From Sulfuritalea sp. (GTDB lineage: Bacteria; Pseudomonadota; Gammaproteobacteria; Burkholderiales; Rhodocyclaceae), in contig JALHNN010000005.1 of assembly GCA_022843505.1 (NCBI GenBank), forward strand, positions 1 through 19,225: DNA of 19,225 nt, in the 5' to 3' direction. The notes under the pieces were generated by a model. That model was not told the origin of the DNA, searched no databases, and worked only from the letters and a program-made list of their open reading frames with translations. The position numbers and the translations under genes were made by a program. How positions within the stretch are numbered: the stretch's first letter is position 1; each line of letters begins with the position of its first letter. This document shows positions 16,965 to 19,225 of this stretch, in pieces.

Positions 16965-18500
16965 TCAAGCGGCGCGGCGCCGGAAATCCCGCACCCGGAA
17001 GCCCAGCAGCCAGAGGGTGGTGAAATAGGCGACGATGCCGCCGCTGACCACGATAGCTAGATGCAGGGCGCGCTGTGCGCCGCCCATGACCAGCCAGGAT
17101 GCATCCGTTCCCGCACCAAACCAGAGCACCCCGCCGAGAACCGACACGGCGGCCAGCAGCCGCAGTCCGAAGCCGCCCCAGCCGGGTTGTGGCATGTAGC
17201 TGCGGTTGCGACGGAGCCCCCGCCAGAGCATGTAGGCATTCACGCAAGAGGCCAAGCCGATCGACAGAGCCAGGCCAGCGTGCTTCAGCCAGCCGATGAA
17301 CGCGAGGTTCATGGCCTGCGTCAGCAGCAAGGTGAATATCGCAATCTTGACGGGAGTGCGGATGTCCTGCCGCGCGTAGAAGCCGGGCGCCAACACCTTC
17401 ACCAGGATCAGGCCGGTGAGTCCGACCGAATACGCCACCAGGGCCTGGCGCGTTTGCAGCACGTCGTGGGCCGTGAAGGCGCCATACTGGAACAGGGTGG
17501 CGAGCAGCGGCACCGCCAGGATCGCCAAGGCCAGGGCGGCCGGCAGGGTCAGCATCAGTGTCAGGCGCAAGCCCCAGTCGAGGAGGGCCGAGAACTCCGC
17601 ACTGTTGCCGCTGGAATGGGTTCTGGCCAAGCTGGGCAAGAGTATCGTTCCCAGCGCGGCACCGAGCAGGCCGGCCGGGAACTCCATCAGGCGGTCCGCG
17701 TAGTACAGCCAGGAGACGCTGCCGCTGACAAGGAATGAAGCAAAGATGGTATTGATGAGCAGGCTGATCTGGGCGACCGAAACGCCGAGCACGGCGGGTG
17801 CCATGAGCTTGAGGATGCGCTGCACACCCTCGTCGCGCCATGCCGGGTCGAAGCGCGGCAGCATGCCGATCCTGGCCAGAGCCGGAAGCTGGATCGCGAG
17901 TTGCAGTGCGCCGCCGAGAAACACCGCCCAGGCCAGCGCCATGATCGGCGGATCGAACCAGGGCGCCGCAAACAGTGCCATGCCGATGAAGGCGAGGTTG
18001 AGCAGCACCGGAGTGAAGGCGGGCAGGGCGAAGCGGCTCCAGGTGTTCAACACGCCGGCCGCCAGGGCCACCAGGGACATGAACAGGATGTAGGGGAAGG
18101 TGATCCGCGTCATTTCCACGGTCAGATCGAACTTCGCCGCATCGGCAGCGAAACCCGGCGCGGTGACGGCGATCAGCAGCGGGGCGCCGGCCATGCCCAG
18201 GGCGCTGACGCCGATCAGGATCAGGAACAGCACGCTGCTGACGCGGTCGACCAGAGTCCGGGTGTCGGCTTCGCCCCGTCGGTTGCGGTAGTCGGCCAGC
18301 ACCGGGACGAAAGCCTGCGAAAACGCACCTTCCGCGAACAGCCGGCGCAGCAGGTTGGGCAGGCGGAAGGCGACGAAGAAGGCGTCGGTCATCATCCCCG
18401 CGCCGAACACCCGGGCGATGACGAAATCGCGCACGAAGCCCAGTATTCGCGACAGCAGAGTCATGACGCTGACCGTGGCCAGGGCGCGCAAAAGGTTCAT
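16965..18500 (-). CDS. murJ: Lipid II flippase MurJ (MviN)
   Basis: 511 residues with about 14 membrane helices. It moves lipid II across the inner membrane for peptidoglycan synthesis. The N-terminus MNLLRALATVSVMTLLSR and SRILGFVRD (Arg18, Arg24) are followed by FGAGMMTDAFFVAFRLPNLL, FAEGAFSQAFVPVLADY and APGFAADAAKFDLT. GSVSWLYYADRLMEFP and LGTILLPSLA match E. coli MurJ closely, as does VKVLAPGFYARQDIRTPVKIA. The ATG at 18500 has no clear Shine-Dalgarno; TACCAT lies just before it, so a very short leader is possible. It is divergent from rpsT, a common betaproteobacterial arrangement. Confidence 0.96.
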   Translation of the reverse strand: MNLLRALATVSVMTLLSRILGFVRDFVIARVFGAGMMTDAFFVAFRLPNLLRRLFAEGAFSQAFVPVLADYRNRRGEADTRTLVDRVSSVLFLILIGVSALGMAGAPLLIAVTAPGFAADAAKFDLTVEMTRITFPYILFMSLVALAAGVLNTWSRFALPAFTPVLLNLAFIGMALFAAPWFDPPIMALAWAVFLGGALQLAIQLPALARIGMLPRFDPAWRDEGVQRILKLMAPAVLGVSVAQISLLINTIFASFLVSGSVSWLYYADRLMEFPAGLLGAALGTILLPSLARTHSSGNSAEFSALLDWGLRLTLMLTLPAALALAILAVPLLATLFQYGAFTAHDVLQTRQALVAYSVGLTGLILVKVLAPGFYARQDIRTPVKIAIFTLLLTQAMNLAFIGWLKHAGLALSIGLASCVNAYMLWRGLRRNRSYMPQPGWGGFGLRLLAAVSVLGGVLWFGAGTDASWLVMGGAQRALHLAIVVSGGIVAYFTTLWLLGFRVRDFRRRAA

Positions 18501-18538
18501 CCAGCTATGGTAGCCGGGATGGAATAGGCAGAAGCCCC

Positions 18539-18567
18539 TTGCAATGGGTGAAAAGCCCTTTTATAAT
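18539..18567 (+). promoter_or_regulatory. Strong sigma70 promoter of rpsT
   Basis: TTGCAA (18539-18544) and the perfect TATAAT (18562-18567) are separated by 17 bases. Transcription should start about 28 bases before the rpsT ATG. Confidence 0.9.
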
Positions 18568-18602
18568 CTCGCTCCTTTCCCCGATCTACCGGATTACCAG
18601 AC

Positions 18603-18863
18603 ATGGCGAATACCGCCCAAGCCCGCAAGCGTGCCCGTCAAGCAACCAAGCAGCGCGCCCACAACATGAGCCAGCGTTCGACGCTGCGCACCGCCATCAA
18701 GAAGGTCCGCAAGGCCATTGAAGCCGGTGACAAGGCCGCGGCGCAAGCCGTGTTCAAGGAATCGCAGAGCGTGATCGATTCCATTGCCGACAAGAAGATC
18801 GTGCACAAGAATCTGGCCTCGCGCCAGAAGAGCCGCCTGTCCGCCGCGATCAAGGCGCTCTGA
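18603..18863 (+). CDS. rpsT: 30S ribosomal protein S20
   Basis: 86 residues, the normal S20 length, Lys/Arg/Ala-rich and helical. It binds 16S rRNA early in 30S assembly. The N-terminus MANTAQARKRARQ and the ending NLASRQKSRLSAAIKAL are typical of the family. It has its own promoter and terminator. The Shine-Dalgarno before the ATG is weak (GGA about 11 bases upstream); E. coli S20 likewise has a poor initiation region linked to autoregulation, but whether that holds here is inference. Confidence 0.98.
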   Translation: MANTAQARKRARQATKQRAHNMSQRSTLRTAIKKVRKAIEAGDKAAAQAVFKESQSVIDSIADKKIVHKNLASRQKSRLSAAIKAL

Positions 18864-18890
18864 TACGGCGGCCTTCGGGTCGCGGACAGC

Positions 18891-18921
18891 AAAGGCTGCC
18901 TTTGGCAGCCTTTTGTTTTTT
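18891..18921 (+). terminator. Intrinsic terminator of rpsT
   Basis: AAAGGCTGCC and GGCAGCCTTT form a 10-bp stem with a short TTT loop, then TTGTTTTTT. It begins 27 bases after the rpsT stop. Confidence 0.92.
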
Positions 18922-19056
18922 GTCTCCGGCCTGACGGCAAGGGAATCGCCGCGAACCGGCGCGGCCCGGTCGCATTTCCGCCTGCGCCACATGCCGGCCG
19001 GATTTCGATGGCTGCATAAGACCTGGAAAAAATACCCACCAAATTATATAAATATC

Positions 19057-19085
19057 TTGAATATGTTGAAGTCACTGCATATACT
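19057..19085 (+). promoter_or_regulatory. Promoter of the gene cut by the right edge
   Basis: TTGAAT (19057-19062) and TATACT (19080-19085) are separated by 17 bases. The promoter lies in an AT-rich island (about 19020-19116), with an AAATTATATAAATAT stretch just upstream that resembles an UP element. Transcription would start about 25 bases before the ATG. The preceding stretch 18922-19020 shows nothing I can name. Confidence 0.65.
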
Positions 19086-19116
19086 TGATGGACTTAATTG
19101 AAGTTATAGGGGTTTT

Positions 19117-19225
19117 ATGCATTCCCACCGTTTCGTGAGATATGCATTCAAGATCAAGACGCGACTGGGCGTGGTGGTGGACAACCTGATGATCCACGGC
19201 AGTGACGAACACGATGCCCAGCGCA
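19117..19225 (+). CDS. Uncharacterised protein, N-terminal part
   Basis: The first 36 codons are visible before the window ends. The peptide begins MHSHRFVRYAFKIKTRLGVV and continues VDNLMIHGSDEHDAQR. AGGGG lies 4 bases before the ATG and a good promoter is upstream, so the start is credible. It reads like the start of a small beta-strand-rich conserved protein of Rhodocyclales-type genomes, but I cannot name the family and give no function. No signal peptide or membrane segment is seen in the visible part. Confidence 0.65.
   Translation, partial: MHSHRFVRYAFKIKTRLGVVVDNLMIHGSDEHDAQR

Overview
The window looks like an ordinary chromosomal stretch of a Gram-negative betaproteobacterium. Rhodocyclales is my best guess, inferred from recalled gene order (exbB-exbD-lpxK-Trm112-kdsB-adk, murJ/rpsT) and protein sequence, not from a search. 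Base composition is GC-rich and even. I see no insertion sequence, phage gene, CRISPR array, tRNA or rRNA. A few short AT-rich islands mark promoters.

Layout from left to right. A truncated monomeric NADP-isocitrate dehydrogenase (minus strand) diverges from aceK, the isocitrate dehydrogenase kinase/phosphatase, which overlaps rluE (23S rRNA pseudouridine synthase). Next come a small secreted Ala/Pro/Lys-rich protein with its own terminator and a secreted DUF192 protein. Convergent to these lie slyX and sodB (iron superoxide dismutase), then xseA (exonuclease VII large subunit), all on the minus strand. A 359-base divergent region follows. It carries a perfect inverted pair of DnaA-box sequences in front of the operon exbB-exbD-lpxK-Trm112-kdsB (energised transport, lipid A 4'-kinase, CMP-Kdo synthesis). 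An AT-rich promoter then leads adk and pfkA.

The middle of the window is a phosphate-energy neighbourhood. It holds adenylate kinase, a 6-phosphofructokinase with mixed ATP-type and PPi-type residues, a convergent PPi-type phosphofructokinase (pfp), and divergent from that a K+-independent-type membrane proton pyrophosphatase (hppA). Together they would let the cell spend or recover pyrophosphate at the glycolytic F6P/FBP step and at the membrane. A gamma-glutamyltransferase (ggt) is coupled to the end of hppA by a 4-base overlap, but a strong intrinsic terminator sits inside its signal-peptide codons.

The right end has murJ (lipid II flippase, minus strand), which abuts ggt with no gap, then rpsT (ribosomal protein S20) with a near-consensus promoter and a clear terminator. 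A small unrecognised gene with an AT-rich promoter is cut off by the window edge.

Most of this is housekeeping and I do not see a wholly novel system. The best second-look items are the pyrophosphate locus with the mixed-signature phosphofructokinase, the DnaA-box palindrome, aceK beside a monomeric (not dimeric) isocitrate dehydrogenase, the terminator inside ggt, and the small secreted repeat protein.
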